From: Nostoc linckia NIES-25
GTDB lineage: Bacteria > Cyanobacteriota > Cyanobacteriia > Cyanobacteriales > Nostocaceae
NCBI RefSeq assembly: GCF_002368035.1
Contig: NZ_AP018222.1
Location: 744,001 to 808,000, forward strand
Length of the DNA stretch: 64,000 nt
Direction of reading: 5' to 3'
Of the stretch, positions 25,184-34,644 are shown piece after piece. The translations under genes and the position numbers were made by a program. Numbering within the stretch: position 1 is the first letter of the stretch; each line of letters begins with the position of its first letter. The notes under the pieces were generated by a model. The model did no database searches. It saw only the letters and a program-made list of their open reading frames with translations, and was not told the origin of the DNA.

Positions 25184-27352
25184 TCAACTGGCGCCCGCTG
25201 AAACTTCTTCTGATTCTTCTACATTTTCTGGTTCTACTTCTGATGAAAACGTTGGGGGAGGTAGAGGAACGATGATATCAGCACCGTTAATAATTGCTCC
25301 TAATAACCCCAGTTCCGATTCAACCAATTGATCGATCGCCTCGCCTAACATATTTTCTTCTGTATAATGTGGCCGCGCCACTAGTACCATACCATCGCTG
25401 TAGGGTTGGATTAATAATGGGTCATTGGATAAGCTCAAGGGGCTAGTATCTAAAATCACTAAATCAAAGCGTTCGCGGACATCATCCATCAGTCGGCGCA
25501 TTTCGCTAGATTCAAGAATAGCAGCAGATTGCCGCACGGGGCCGGGGCTGGGAAGAATGTATAAATTTTCTACATCAGGAACTAAACGAATACATTCACT
25601 TAAGTCAGCGTAATAACGCAGAGGTTCAATGGTGGCCTCAGGATCGGGAATTACTTTCAGCGACGTACAACGAGAAGGCGATCGCAAATCTGTTTCAATA
25701 ATCAAAGTTCTTTTTCCAGCACGGGCAGAAGCAATACCCAAGTTATAAGCACTTGCCGTTTTACCTTCTAAGCTACTGGTACTAGTAATCAACACTACCT
25801 TTAAGGTTTTACCACCAATCCGCCGCAGATTACTACGGAACTTTTCATAAAATTCTAAGTAGGGAGATTCTGGAGAAAGAACCACTGGCACTGCTTCTCG
25901 ATCCAAATCATCAACTAGCATTAAAGGCAACTCTCCCAACAGTGCCACTTCCCGTTGCTTGAGGCTCTCGCGGATATCTTCTCTGGTTTTGAAAGTTCCT
26001 TCCAGCGATCCCAATAAAAATATCACCCCACCACCAACTAACAGACCCAAGACACCACCCACAGCCAGGGTAATAGGTACGCTCTTAGGAGGTTTGATGT
26101 CGGGAGTAACTGTCGGGCGTCTAGCAATGCTAAGGCTGCTGGTTGTTTCTGCCTCTGCGGTTTTAGCATCTGTTAGCTTTGCCTGCATTTGGTCATAGAT
26201 AGCTTTTTTGAGTCCAACCTCCTGTTCTAAACGCGATCGCTCTAATTGCTTATTAGGTATTAAAGAATACTCCCTTCGCAGCCGTGCTTCTTGTTGGATT
26301 TCCTGAGCTAGTTGCTGTTGGAGTGTCTCCCGTTGGGTTTGCAAAGACACCATTTGGTTTGCTAGCTGTTGGCGTGCTGGGTCTAAACTACTCTGAGTAC
26401 GAATCCCAGCAATATTACCCCGGAGTGGAGCCGCCACACCATTACCGCCTAACACTTCCGCTGCACGTTGTTGGAGTAATTCTTCAGCAGCTTGTTTTTG
26501 GCGCAATAGCTGAATCATCGTTGGGTGTTCGAGTCGTAAATCTTTCCTTAATAAAGCGATTTGCGACTCACTTTGATAAATTTGCGATCGCAAATTGGCA
26601 ATAATTGGATCGGCACTCAAAGCTGAAGAAATATAAGCCTGTCCAACCGTTAAACCTAACTTATTTTGTAAACTGCGAATTTGACCATCAACCCCAGAAA
26701 TAGTTAATTGAATTTGCCGTTGGAGATTTTGGCTAGCAGTAACAGCAGCCAGCAAACTGCCATTTTCAGCTGCTAAGATTGCTGTGCGCTCAATGCGATC
26801 GTACTGTTCCAACCTCTTTTCAGCAATTTGCAATTCGCGTTTAGCCTGTGGTAGGCGCTCGTTAATTTTTTGAATAATTGCTTGTAATCGTCCAGTATTG
26901 ATATCACTACTCAACTTGACCATTGATTGCATCAATTCCGCCAAGACTTCTATACCTCGTTTGGGGTCACTATCTACATATTTGAGTTCAAAAGTAGTAG
27001 TTTCAAAATCCCCAGTCCTGGGATTTTTCTTAGGTAGAGAAAGGACAATACTTGCACCGATTTGTTTCGGTTTGAGATTCACTTTCTCTGCTACTGCGGC
27101 GATTATCTGATTTGATAATAAAACTTCTTCATTTAGTTCTTTTCCTTGCTGTTGGATTTCACTACCAGTTGTAGAGAAAGAAACAGGCGGGCCATTATAT
27201 GTAAGTGCGGCGGATGCTATATAGCTAGGAGGTGGATCTGGTTGCATAGCCACCACCGTTGACCCCACTACAACTAAACCAAAACTAGCTAGTCCAATCC
27301 ACTTATATTTTTCAAAAGCAATAAGATAGCGCTTAACAATTGGTGGGGTCAT
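25184..27352 (-). CDS. Wzz/GumC-BY-kinase-like exopolysaccharide protein
   Basis: 722 residues. N-terminal Wzz-type chain-length domain with a first membrane helix (about 17-36, IGLASFGLVVVGSTVVAM), a long coiled-coil middle (residues ~170-400), and a second helix near 430 (LAVGGVLGLLVGGGVIFLLG). The cytoplasmic C-terminal P-loop domain has VVLITSTSSLEGKTASAYNL (Walker A), TLIIETDLRSP (A') and LVILDTSPLS (B). This layout drives polymer length and export with a Wza-type channel, whose gene is next upstream. The acidic tail (VEPENVEESEEVSAGAS) has no tyrosine cluster, so autophosphorylation as in true BY-kinases is doubtful. Minus-strand EPS/exosortase cluster. Confidence 0.9.
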   Translation of the reverse strand: MTPPIVKRYLIAFEKYKWIGLASFGLVVVGSTVVAMQPDPPPSYIASAALTYNGPPVSFSTTGSEIQQQGKELNEEVLLSNQIIAAVAEKVNLKPKQIGASIVLSLPKKNPRTGDFETTTFELKYVDSDPKRGIEVLAELMQSMVKLSSDINTGRLQAIIQKINERLPQAKRELQIAEKRLEQYDRIERTAILAAENGSLLAAVTASQNLQRQIQLTISGVDGQIRSLQNKLGLTVGQAYISSALSADPIIANLRSQIYQSESQIALLRKDLRLEHPTMIQLLRQKQAAEELLQQRAAEVLGGNGVAAPLRGNIAGIRTQSSLDPARQQLANQMVSLQTQRETLQQQLAQEIQQEARLRREYSLIPNKQLERSRLEQEVGLKKAIYDQMQAKLTDAKTAEAETTSSLSIARRPTVTPDIKPPKSVPITLAVGGVLGLLVGGGVIFLLGSLEGTFKTREDIRESLKQREVALLGELPLMLVDDLDREAVPVVLSPESPYLEFYEKFRSNLRRIGGKTLKVVLITSTSSLEGKTASAYNLGIASARAGKRTLIIETDLRSPSRCTSLKVIPDPEATIEPLRYYADLSECIRLVPDVENLYILPSPGPVRQSAAILESSEMRRLMDDVRERFDLVILDTSPLSLSNDPLLIQPYSDGMVLVARPHYTEENMLGEAIDQLVESELGLLGAIINGADIIVPLPPPTFSSEVEPENVEESEEVSAGAS

Positions 27353-27359
27353 AGTAGGA

Positions 27360-27510
27360 GAATATAGTTAGTCGTTGGGCATTGGGCATTGAGCATTGGG
27401 CATTGGGCATTGGTTATTAATTCATCTCTTTGCGTCCCCGCGTCTTTGCGTCTCCCCATCTCCCCATCTCCCCATCTCCCCATCCCCCCATCTCCCAGTC
27501 TTCCCACTCT
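27360..27510. repeat. GGGCATT and CTCCCCAT STRR tract
   Basis: GGGCATT-type heptamers (27374-27412), a GCGTCTTTGCGTCTCC segment, then CTCCCCAT octamers, filling the gap between the Wza-like and Wzz-like genes. Confidence 0.9.
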
Positions 27511-27517
27511 ACACTCC

Positions 27518-28870
27518 CTAATTAGATCCGCCGCCGCCGAAGTTCTCAAAAAATCGGAGAAAAGATTGCACATTAAAGAAGGGTTGGGTAATGGTACTCA
27601 GTAAATTAGTAATTCTACCGACGAGGTTCCGACCAACAACAATAACATCATTATCTTGAAGTGGCACATTTTGAGATGCATCGCCTCCCAAAGCTTTTTT
27701 AGCATCCAGTTTTTGAGTAATGGCTTTACCCCGTTCGGGATCGAAGCGAACCAAAGCGATACTTCGGAGATTAGCAGTATCGAGATTTACTCCTCCCAAA
27801 GCATCTACAAATGTACTGCCATTAGGCAGTGCTTGAGTAGAAATACCTCCGGCAGCGTAGTTTAAAACTCGGACTCTAATCTGTGGTGTAGCTAAGGATG
27901 AACGTGCTACCAAATTGCGGTCATAACCATCTTCATTGCCGACTTCACGACGAGGCACAACGATCGCATCTCCGTCTTGTAAGCGTAAATTAGGGATTGA
28001 ACCACCATTTTGCAGCGCTGCATACAAGTCAATAGTTTGCGAAACCACTGAACCATCCACTAACTTGCGGCGTATTTGCACTTGTCGCAGGTCTGCATTC
28101 AGCGTTGAACCACCAGAGATTAACAAAGCATCAGCAACGCGAGGCGTCGGTGAATTAATCGGATAAATTCCTGGTCGAAATATTTCTCCGCTAATGGTCA
28201 CTTGGACTGGTCGCGTTCCTGTCAAGGATACCACCACGATCGGATCTGGGAAAATTCGACTCAAACCCAAGCGAATTTTTTCTTGAGCTTCTTCCAAAGT
28301 TAAACCTTGTAATGACACAGTTCCCACTTGTGGCACTACAACGTTGCCTTCTGGACTGATGATAGCTTGAAAAACAAAGTCTTGACGCTGGCTTGCTAGG
28401 GCTAAAACTATTACCGGATCGACAACATAACGATTTAAACCCAAGCGAATTTTTTCTTGAGCTTCTTCCAGAGTTAAACCTTGCAAGGAAACTGTTCCTA
28501 ACAGCGGCACCACAATGTTACCTTCTGGATTAATTACAGCTTGAAAGCTTAACTCTGGAAAGCGCTGAACCGAAACGCTAATTCCATCTCCGATTCCTAA
28601 ACGATAGGGCCCAGGAGGACGCTGAAGCACAACGCCAATACTATCTCCTGGCCCCAAAAGGTAGCGGCTGAGTTGAGGCGAAATTTCGTCATTTGTACTT
28701 GGGGGTACAACGTCCTCAGTACCCGGTACGGGGGAGGGGGGTTGCCCTTTATATGGCAAAGGCTGAGCAACAACAAGCTGAATAGGTGCTGTTAAAAAAA
28801 CCCCTACTTGAAGACTGACAAAACACAGGGCGCTGAATGCACGCATATAAGAACTGGGAGTTATCAACAT
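27518..28870 (-). CDS. Polysaccharide export protein (Wza/OPX family, SLBB domains)
   Basis: 450 residues with an N-terminal signal (hydrophobic about 10-35, cleavage near VVAQP). Two copies of the Poly_export (PES) unit are seen: FQAVINPEGNIVVPLLGTVS and FQAIISPEGNVVVPQVGTVS, each followed by LQGLTLEEAQEKIRLGL. SLBB domains follow (VQVTISGEIFRPGIYPI; IRVRVLNYAAGGISTQALPN). The protein forms or contacts the outer-membrane exit of exopolysaccharide. The duplicated unit is 58 residues (174 bp; copies offset 28266/28440) and still similar at DNA level, suggesting a recent duplication. Upstream of the Wzz-like gene in the same direction. Confidence 0.9.
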   Translation of the reverse strand: MLITPSSYMRAFSALCFVSLQVGVFLTAPIQLVVAQPLPYKGQPPSPVPGTEDVVPPSTNDEISPQLSRYLLGPGDSIGVVLQRPPGPYRLGIGDGISVSVQRFPELSFQAVINPEGNIVVPLLGTVSLQGLTLEEAQEKIRLGLNRYVVDPVIVLALASQRQDFVFQAIISPEGNVVVPQVGTVSLQGLTLEEAQEKIRLGLSRIFPDPIVVVSLTGTRPVQVTISGEIFRPGIYPINSPTPRVADALLISGGSTLNADLRQVQIRRKLVDGSVVSQTIDLYAALQNGGSIPNLRLQDGDAIVVPRREVGNEDGYDRNLVARSSLATPQIRVRVLNYAAGGISTQALPNGSTFVDALGGVNLDTANLRSIALVRFDPERGKAITQKLDAKKALGGDASQNVPLQDNDVIVVGRNLVGRITNLLSTITQPFFNVQSFLRFFENFGGGGSN

Positions 28871-29105
28871 CGGTGCAGGAAAACTTATGCTTATGTAAGA
28901 ATTAGTCGCGCCGACTCGTTATTTTACCCTAAAAATGTCCTTGATGTCTCATTTATCTATAAGTATTTACCAGGAAAAAGCTGAAAACTTGTGTTAATTC
29001 TAATTCTAACTTCATATTTTGAAGATCTTTTAACTAAGTTTCAGCCACAGAGCGATCGCACAAATACTTTGCTAAATCTCTGTACAAATGTGTATTTAAC
29101 ATAGT

Positions 29106-29828
29106 CTATAGAGGCCCAGCCATCAATGTAGCTTGTACTGTTTCCCCAATAGACTGGGCTAGAGGCCAAGATTTTTCTACTTGTCCCAAGGGTTCCATTG
29201 GAATTAAAATGCTCACGCCTACCCAAGGAGTGCGTTGTTTGCGCCACTGTGCCAACTGGTCTGCTACGAACCAGTTGAATGGCGATGGATTTCCGCCGTT
29301 TGGCATAGCGTACCATTGCAAGACAGCAAAGGTTTGTTGTGGTGTCGAGCCGCGAAAAAACCTAGCTTCTACTTTCGTTTCAACATTAGAAGCTAACTTT
29401 GCGGATGGTTTGACAGTAAATTCAGCACTACGAGATTGAGCTACATCCCACTTTCCCCAGCGCGACCTTCCCCAGCCATTAACCTCTGTCCACTCAACCT
29501 CTGGTTGATCCATAGGCCCATTTTGCGGTAGCAAAAGTAAAATAGCCTGAGTGTCCTGGGAGCCTTCTTTTTTAATTACCTGCACAGACCATTTATGTTC
29601 GCCAATTTGCTGTTCTCCTTGTTCAGTAGTTTGCCAGCCAGGAACAGTTAACCCAGTCTTGCGGATTTGTCTTAATTCTTTAAGACTAGCCACAGGTGGT
29701 GGCTGTTTCCATTGCCAGTGTCCTGTCAGGTATCCAGGAACTCCTCCCATCGCTAACAGCAGTAGCAATAACAAAAGTGCTGCTACCTGACTTAATTGAT
29801 TTTCTTTGAAAAACTTAGAGAAGGAAAT
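29106..29828 (-). CDS. Cyanoexosortase B system-associated protein
   Basis: About 240 residues. One N-terminal membrane helix (LSQVAALLLLLLLLAMGGVP) is followed by a soluble extracytoplasmic domain: GYLTGHWQWKQPPPVASLKE, VPGWQTTEQGEQQIGEHKWS and FRGSTPQQTFAVLQWYAMPN. This layout, next to a cyanoexosortase B gene, matches the family defined as cyanoexosortase B system-associated proteins, which resemble the EpsI part of other exosortase systems. Role in sorting not established. In-frame ATGs at 29846 and 29828 are possible. Lies between the exosortase and Wza-like genes on the minus strand. Confidence 0.82.
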   Translation of the reverse strand: MSFSKFFKENQLSQVAALLLLLLLLAMGGVPGYLTGHWQWKQPPPVASLKELRQIRKTGLTVPGWQTTEQGEQQIGEHKWSVQVIKKEGSQDTQAILLLLPQNGPMDQPEVEWTEVNGWGRSRWGKWDVAQSRSAEFTVKPSAKLASNVETKVEARFFRGSTPQQTFAVLQWYAMPNGGNPSPFNWFVADQLAQWRKQRTPWVGVSILIPMEPLGQVEKSWPLAQSIGETVQATLMAGPL

Positions 29829-29889
29829 CATCAGTAAAATTTTCAATACTTACGCAAAATTTTACTTTAAAAAATAACACCATGAGTTC

Positions 29890-30047
29890 AGTGATATTTA
29901 GGACTTATGCGGGAATGGGGAATGGGGAAATGAGGGAGATGGCAACGCCAAAGGGGAAAGGGGAAAGGGCAAGGGGCAAAGGAAAGATCCCTTATGTACC
30001 CTTTCCCCCTTTCCCTTTTCCCTTTTCCCTACCCGAAGGGTTTTGCC
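29890..30047. repeat. Purine/pyrimidine-rich dispersed repeat
   Basis: GGGGAAAG-rich half followed by CCCTTTTCCC-rich half. It fills the gap between the exosortase gene and its associated gene, and the exosortase stop codon abuts it. Starts with AGGACTTATGCGGG, like the end of the MITE at 20648. Confidence 0.75.
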
Positions 30048-30935
30048 TTATGCCTCATCCCCAACTTCCCCAGATGCAGAAAAATAGTTATTAATCCAAT
30101 TGAGCAAGGGCACTAGTGACACGAGCATCAAAGCAGAGTAGAGGTCACCACCCCAACTATCATGGAGCCATTTAAAAGCTCCTTCTTGACCTGTGCCGTG
30201 AAAAAAGGTTAGTAAAGTGTTACGAATAATATTGGCAGTAGTACTAATTATCACAGCAATAGATAAAAACGATATGGTTGTGCGGCGTGAAGATAATGCG
30301 CCTGTCCAATAAAGCAACATCAAACCGACGTAGAGTGTAGTGAACAACATTTTCAACCCTGCACAATAGGGAGCGACTTCAACAATCCGTCCTCCCACGT
30401 AGAGATTGATCTCATCCACAGTTACTTCCATACCAAATTGATTCAGTAAAAAGCCTGCGCTGCCAGCAATGAAGCTTTGAAGAGGCAAGGTATAGGGAGC
30501 AATGAGGTAGGGTACTGATGTTGGAGTTGCTAAAAATACCAATAACAGCGGAAATGCTTGCGATCGCAAACCTGATACTCCCTTAAACCACAAGCACAAC
30601 CCACTTAGTATAAAAGGTAGCGAAAGATTAACCCACTCTCTAACACCACTAAGATAAAATACCCCGCCTAATAACAAGAAAACTGCACCCAAAGGATGCA
30701 TAGTATCTGGCAAACGCGCCCACTGTTTCCGATTCAGCCAGCCCAAATAAGCAGCAAATGGCAGACCAATAATCCCGTGGCTGAAATATTCGTGTTCTGT
30801 ACTAATATTTTTGTGCAGCCAACCATCCAGCCAATGTAGCAATATAGGAGCATAAAGCAGCAGTAGAATGCCTAAAATAGCTAAATTTAACAAACCTGAC
30901 ACGTTTCTATTTTTAATCTGTTGCTGGAGTGCCAT
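30048..30935 (-). CDS. crtB: Cyanoexosortase B
   Basis: 295 residues with about eight membrane segments. Catalytic residues of the exosortase/archaeosortase superfamily are present: Cys in VEVAPYCAGLKMLFTTLY (near residue 190), Arg in ANIIRNTLLTFF and His in FKWLHDSWGGDL. Exosortases recognise a C-terminal sorting signal (for example PEP-CTERM) on secreted proteins and transfer them, usually alongside EPS genes, as here. ATG 30935. No clear PEP-CTERM substrate is encoded in this window; the WGxxGxxG protein at 36422 has a different tail. The symbol follows the family name and is unrelated to phytoene synthase. Confidence 0.9.
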   Translation of the reverse strand: MALQQQIKNRNVSGLLNLAILGILLLLYAPILLHWLDGWLHKNISTEHEYFSHGIIGLPFAAYLGWLNRKQWARLPDTMHPLGAVFLLLGGVFYLSGVREWVNLSLPFILSGLCLWFKGVSGLRSQAFPLLLVFLATPTSVPYLIAPYTLPLQSFIAGSAGFLLNQFGMEVTVDEINLYVGGRIVEVAPYCAGLKMLFTTLYVGLMLLYWTGALSSRRTTISFLSIAVIISTTANIIRNTLLTFFHGTGQEGAFKWLHDSWGGDLYSALMLVSLVPLLNWINNYFSASGEVGDEA

Positions 30936-30978
30936 GATTTTAATTAATTATTTATTGGGCATGGGGAGATGGGGAGGC

Positions 30979-31044
30979 AGGGGAAAAGGTTAAAGGTTAA
31001 AGGGAAAAGGAATAAATTTAATCTTTCCCCTTTTCCCCTTACCC
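30979..31044. repeat. 66-bp dispersed repeat, inverted copy of 2281-2346
   Basis: Perfectly identical to the reverse complement of 2281-2346. Contains GGTTAAAGGTTAAAGGG and TTTCCCCTTTTCCCCTT cores shared with other tracts in the window. Confidence 0.9.
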
Positions 31045-31068
31045 TTTCCCCTTGTCCTTTTCTTATGA

Positions 31069-32232
31069 CTAATGACTAACGACTAATGACTCCTGAGAAT
31101 TTGTTGAAACTGCATTGGCGATCGCTGCTACAACTTCTTTGATTTGGCTACTGCTCAAACCAGGATACATAGGTAATGATAATATTTGCTTTGATAATTT
31201 TTCTGCTTGGGGAAAATCTCCTGGCTGATACCCTAAGTCGGTAAGTGCTGGCTGGAGATGACAAGGAATTGGGTAATGAATACCAGTTTGAATTCCCGCT
31301 GCTGTTAGCTGTTCTTGGAGTTGCTGACGTTCTATGGGGCAAGAATCATCAACTCTAATTACATAAAGATGATAGACGTGTCCTGCACCACTTTGGTTTT
31401 CGATGGGGATAATGCCAGCAGTCGCTAGAAGCGCTAATTGCCCATCATATTCTTGAGCTATAGTCAAGCGATCGCGGTTCCATTCTGGTAAATGTGGTAG
31501 TTTCTGGTGCAAGATAGCTGCTTGTAAGGTATCTAAGCGGCTATTCGTACCTGGTTCAGTGTGAAAATATTTTTGCGATGCGCCATAATTTCGCAAGCGC
31601 ACCATCTTTTGGGCGACATCAGAATTCCGTGTCAGTAGCATTCCCCCATCCCCAAATGCTCCCAAATTTTTGCTGGGATAGAAACTAAAAGCTGCTGCTA
31701 TTCCTACGGAACCAGCGCGATATCCATCTCTTTGGGCTAGGTGTGCTTGTGCTGCATCTTCAAAAATTAGTACTTTGTAAGTATCAGCAAAGTCAAATAA
31801 CTTCTGTGGCGATACCATTTGGCCATAGAGATGCACAGGAATAATTGCTTTAGTCTGAGGTGTAATTGCCTTTGCTGCTGCTTCTAAGTCAATTAAAGCT
31901 GTTTGGCGATCGCAATCTACTAAAATGGGCTTGGCGCCAGCACGTAAAACTCCAATTAATGTGGCGATAAAAGTGTTTGCTGGTAAAATCACTTCATCCC
32001 CGACACCAATATTACACGCTTGCAATCCCAAAGCGATCGCATCTGTTCCTGATGCCACACCAACTCCATATTCTGCCCCAGACACCGCCGCAAATGCCGC
32101 TTCAAAATCTGAAAGTGCTTGGCCTAAAACAAAATCCCCTTGTTCCAAAACAGATTCGATTGCACTTTGTAATTGCGCTTGAATTGGTTGGTGCTGTAAC
32201 TTCAGGTCTACAAAAGGAACTCTAATACCCAT
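31069..32232 (-). CDS. DegT/DnrJ/EryC1/StrS family sugar aminotransferase
   Basis: 387 residues from ATG 32232 (MGIRVPFVDLKLQHQPIQAQ). PLP enzyme of the sugar-nucleotide aminotransferase family. The Schiff-base Lys lies in FSFYPSKNLGAFGDGGMLLT (near residue 185), the phosphate/ring contacts in GVASGTDAIALGLQA and LIFEDAAQAHLA, and the C-terminal YPIPCHLQPALTDLGY. It makes amino sugars for cell-surface polysaccharides, consistent with the EPS genes downstream. The exact sugar is unknown. First gene of the minus-strand cluster; promoter presumably in the 850-bp gap beyond. Confidence 0.92.
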   Translation of the reverse strand: MGIRVPFVDLKLQHQPIQAQLQSAIESVLEQGDFVLGQALSDFEAAFAAVSGAEYGVGVASGTDAIALGLQACNIGVGDEVILPANTFIATLIGVLRAGAKPILVDCDRQTALIDLEAAAKAITPQTKAIIPVHLYGQMVSPQKLFDFADTYKVLIFEDAAQAHLAQRDGYRAGSVGIAAAFSFYPSKNLGAFGDGGMLLTRNSDVAQKMVRLRNYGASQKYFHTEPGTNSRLDTLQAAILHQKLPHLPEWNRDRLTIAQEYDGQLALLATAGIIPIENQSGAGHVYHLYVIRVDDSCPIERQQLQEQLTAAGIQTGIHYPIPCHLQPALTDLGYQPGDFPQAEKLSKQILSLPMYPGLSSSQIKEVVAAIANAVSTNSQESLVVSH

Positions 32233-32247
32233 TTTATTCATTATCAC

Positions 32248-33090
32248 TTATCCTCAGATTCTCCATTTATTTGTGTTTATTTGTGGCTTGTTCCAAAATA
32301 AATTTAAAATTTTTCATATAGTTTGCTGCTGTTGTTTGCCACAGCAACAAATTATTTTTATGGAAAAAAATTAAAATGACGCAGAGTTTTCCCCGTTAAA
32401 TTGTAATAGGTTTAATGTATTTCTATAAACTATTTTGTATTGTTTGGTAGAAATAACTCTCTATAAGCCAGAAAGCGTCAGATTTTGGAAATTTGCAGAA
32501 AGTCTGTAGCTTGCTGAAAGTCGGGTAGGGTAGTTTCTCAATACTCAGATGCTATTTGCTTTGAGCTAAAAGACCGGATGTCAGTCGTTAGTCTGTGGAA
32601 CCCAAAAAACCTTGTTGGTTCTCCAATACAGATCCTCAACTTCCCTGCATAAATTTTGAATTTTGAATTTCGTGCAGTCGTAGTAGCTATTATCAGTAAT
32701 TTTTGCTAACAAAAATTACATTAATTTAGCTATTTTTAAGTAAAATTACGTTAAACATGGTAACAGAAATTTCCCTTCAGTACATCAAGAATCATAGACT
32801 CTTTGTTGTATCCTTAAGGTTAGGTTACCCTAGCGGAATCAAAATCTAACGCAGTCTGATTGCGAAATCTCAAGTAATAGAGACTACAACAGCGATCGAT
32901 AGAGAATATTCAGTACCAGTAAATAGTAACTGGCAGAGACTCCGTAGCCGACTTAATCGAAGAGGTAAAAAATTTTTGCCTCAAACTTGTTTGTCAGAGG
33001 CAAAATTGGGGAATGCTTAAAAATAGCAATTGATAACCCAGAAATAGGGGATATATCAATTTACAGTATCGAGAAATTATTAAGGTAGCA
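32248..33090. other. Intergenic region between divergent genes
   Basis: About 840 bases without a credible ORF, between the aminotransferase (minus) and GAF-protein (plus) genes; it must hold both promoters. Contains AACCCAAAAAACCTTGTTGG and a TTTGAATTTTGAATT repeat at about 32647-32667, plus a GAGGCAAAATTGGGG near 32996. I see no defined regulatory motif. Confidence 0.45.
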
Positions 33091-34644
33091 GTGGCAATGG
33101 TAGAGCCTGAAAACAAATTATTTGCCTTAAAGGATGGTTGGACATCTCAGGAAACAAGAGAACAACAACGTCTTAAAGCTTTGTCAGATCTAGGTTTACG
33201 GCAACCAGAAACAATTCCGGTTTTTGAAGAAGCCACTCAAACTGCTGCCCACTTTTTGGAAGCACCAATTTCCATTTTGGGATTTGTAGATCAAGAACGT
33301 CACTGGTTTAAGTCGGCAGTTGGTTTATCTAGGCTGGGATTAATGAATCATTTGGCACAAAGTCGCCAACTCTCACGCAGAGAATCTTTTTGCAGCCAGG
33401 TAGTGGAGAGTTATCAAATATTTGTCATTAATGATACGCACAAACTGACAGATACAGCATTGATTAACAGCAAGTTAGTGCAGGAATATGGTATCCGTGC
33501 TTACTTGGGAGCGCCCCTGATTGATGCTTCAGGAAATTGTTTAGGTGCATTGGCGGTGATGGATTTAGTACCGCGCAATTTTACAAACCGAGATATTGAG
33601 TTTTTACAAATCATAGCTCGTTGGAGCATGAGTGAATTTGAGCGTAACCGACTCCTGCAAGGAAAACTCGAATCAAGCACTCCTGTAGCTCCTATATTTT
33701 CACTCAGCGACGAACGTAACACTGAGATTAAAATCGCTGCATCTACTTTAGAAAGTGATGTTTCTACCAAGCAACTGAAACTGCAACTTTTAGAACAGCT
33801 AACTCAGGAGTTACGCACTCCCTTAACATCAGTACTTGGCATGGCTAGCGTTCTGGGACGTGAAATTTATGGGCCTTTAACGAGTAAACAGAGAGAATAT
33901 TTGGAAATTATCCAACACAGCGGTCGGTATTTACTTTCTCTAGTAAACGAAATTACCGAACTAGGAACCATCGATGACAACTCTACTGTGCTAAATTTAG
34001 CTCCTGTGGATATTGAAATGCTCTGCCAACAGGCTATCAATACTCTAGAAGAAGCAGCTAATCGCCGAGACCAAGATATTCGCTTGTCTATCGAGCCGGG
34101 ACGCAATCGTATTTGGCCTTTAGATAAAGATAAGGTACGGCAAATCCTGTACCACCTGATTTTTAGTGTGATTCAACTTTCGGCTACAGGTAGTGTTGTT
34201 CGCATTCATGTCTCTTATAAAGAAGATAGCCTTAATGTGACTATTTGGGTGTCCCATCCTTGGCTGGGAGATGGTATTACTGAAGTCGATCCCTACTTCC
34301 GCTTGAATTCTTTATCATTACTGGAACTGACAGGTGAAGTAGCAAGCTACAATACCCGCAAAGAAAGCCAGGAGCAACCAGATATTTCGCCAGTAGCAGT
34401 GGACAAGTTAAAAAACTTGAGCGATTCCCACTCAAATTTATTTGCTCCTAATTCAGATATAAATTTAGCTAAAAGCAATGGAAGTCTTTCTCGTGAAAGC
34501 TTGGGTCTGTTGCTAAGCTGTCAGCTTGCAGAGTTGCATAGCGGACAAATTTTAGTTCAAGGTTCGCCAGAATCAGGATATCGTTACGTACTTTCTTTAC
34601 CATTACAACTAGCCACTTCTGCACAAGCAATTAGCGATGTTTGA
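33091..34644 (+). CDS. GAF domain protein with degenerate histidine-kinase module
   Basis: 517 residues. An N-terminal GAF domain (about 30-205; APISILGFVDQERHWFKSAV, YLGAPLIDASGNCLGALAVM) is followed by a HisKA-like helix pair. The phospho-acceptor position reads EQLTQELRTPLTSVLGM where kinases have SHELRTPL, so His is Gln. The ATP-binding half is also altered: IFSVIQLS replaces the NAIKF-type N-box and no DxGxG box is seen. I infer a pseudokinase that senses and signals by protein contact, perhaps with the NarL-type regulator at 38152 (speculative). GTG 33091, with AAGG eight bases upstream; ATG 33097 is possible. Confidence 0.82.
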   Translation: MAMVEPENKLFALKDGWTSQETREQQRLKALSDLGLRQPETIPVFEEATQTAAHFLEAPISILGFVDQERHWFKSAVGLSRLGLMNHLAQSRQLSRRESFCSQVVESYQIFVINDTHKLTDTALINSKLVQEYGIRAYLGAPLIDASGNCLGALAVMDLVPRNFTNRDIEFLQIIARWSMSEFERNRLLQGKLESSTPVAPIFSLSDERNTEIKIAASTLESDVSTKQLKLQLLEQLTQELRTPLTSVLGMASVLGREIYGPLTSKQREYLEIIQHSGRYLLSLVNEITELGTIDDNSTVLNLAPVDIEMLCQQAINTLEEAANRRDQDIRLSIEPGRNRIWPLDKDKVRQILYHLIFSVIQLSATGSVVRIHVSYKEDSLNVTIWVSHPWLGDGITEVDPYFRLNSLSLLELTGEVASYNTRKESQEQPDISPVAVDKLKNLSDSHSNLFAPNSDINLAKSNGSLSRESLGLLLSCQLAELHSGQILVQGSPESGYRYVLSLPLQLATSAQAISDV

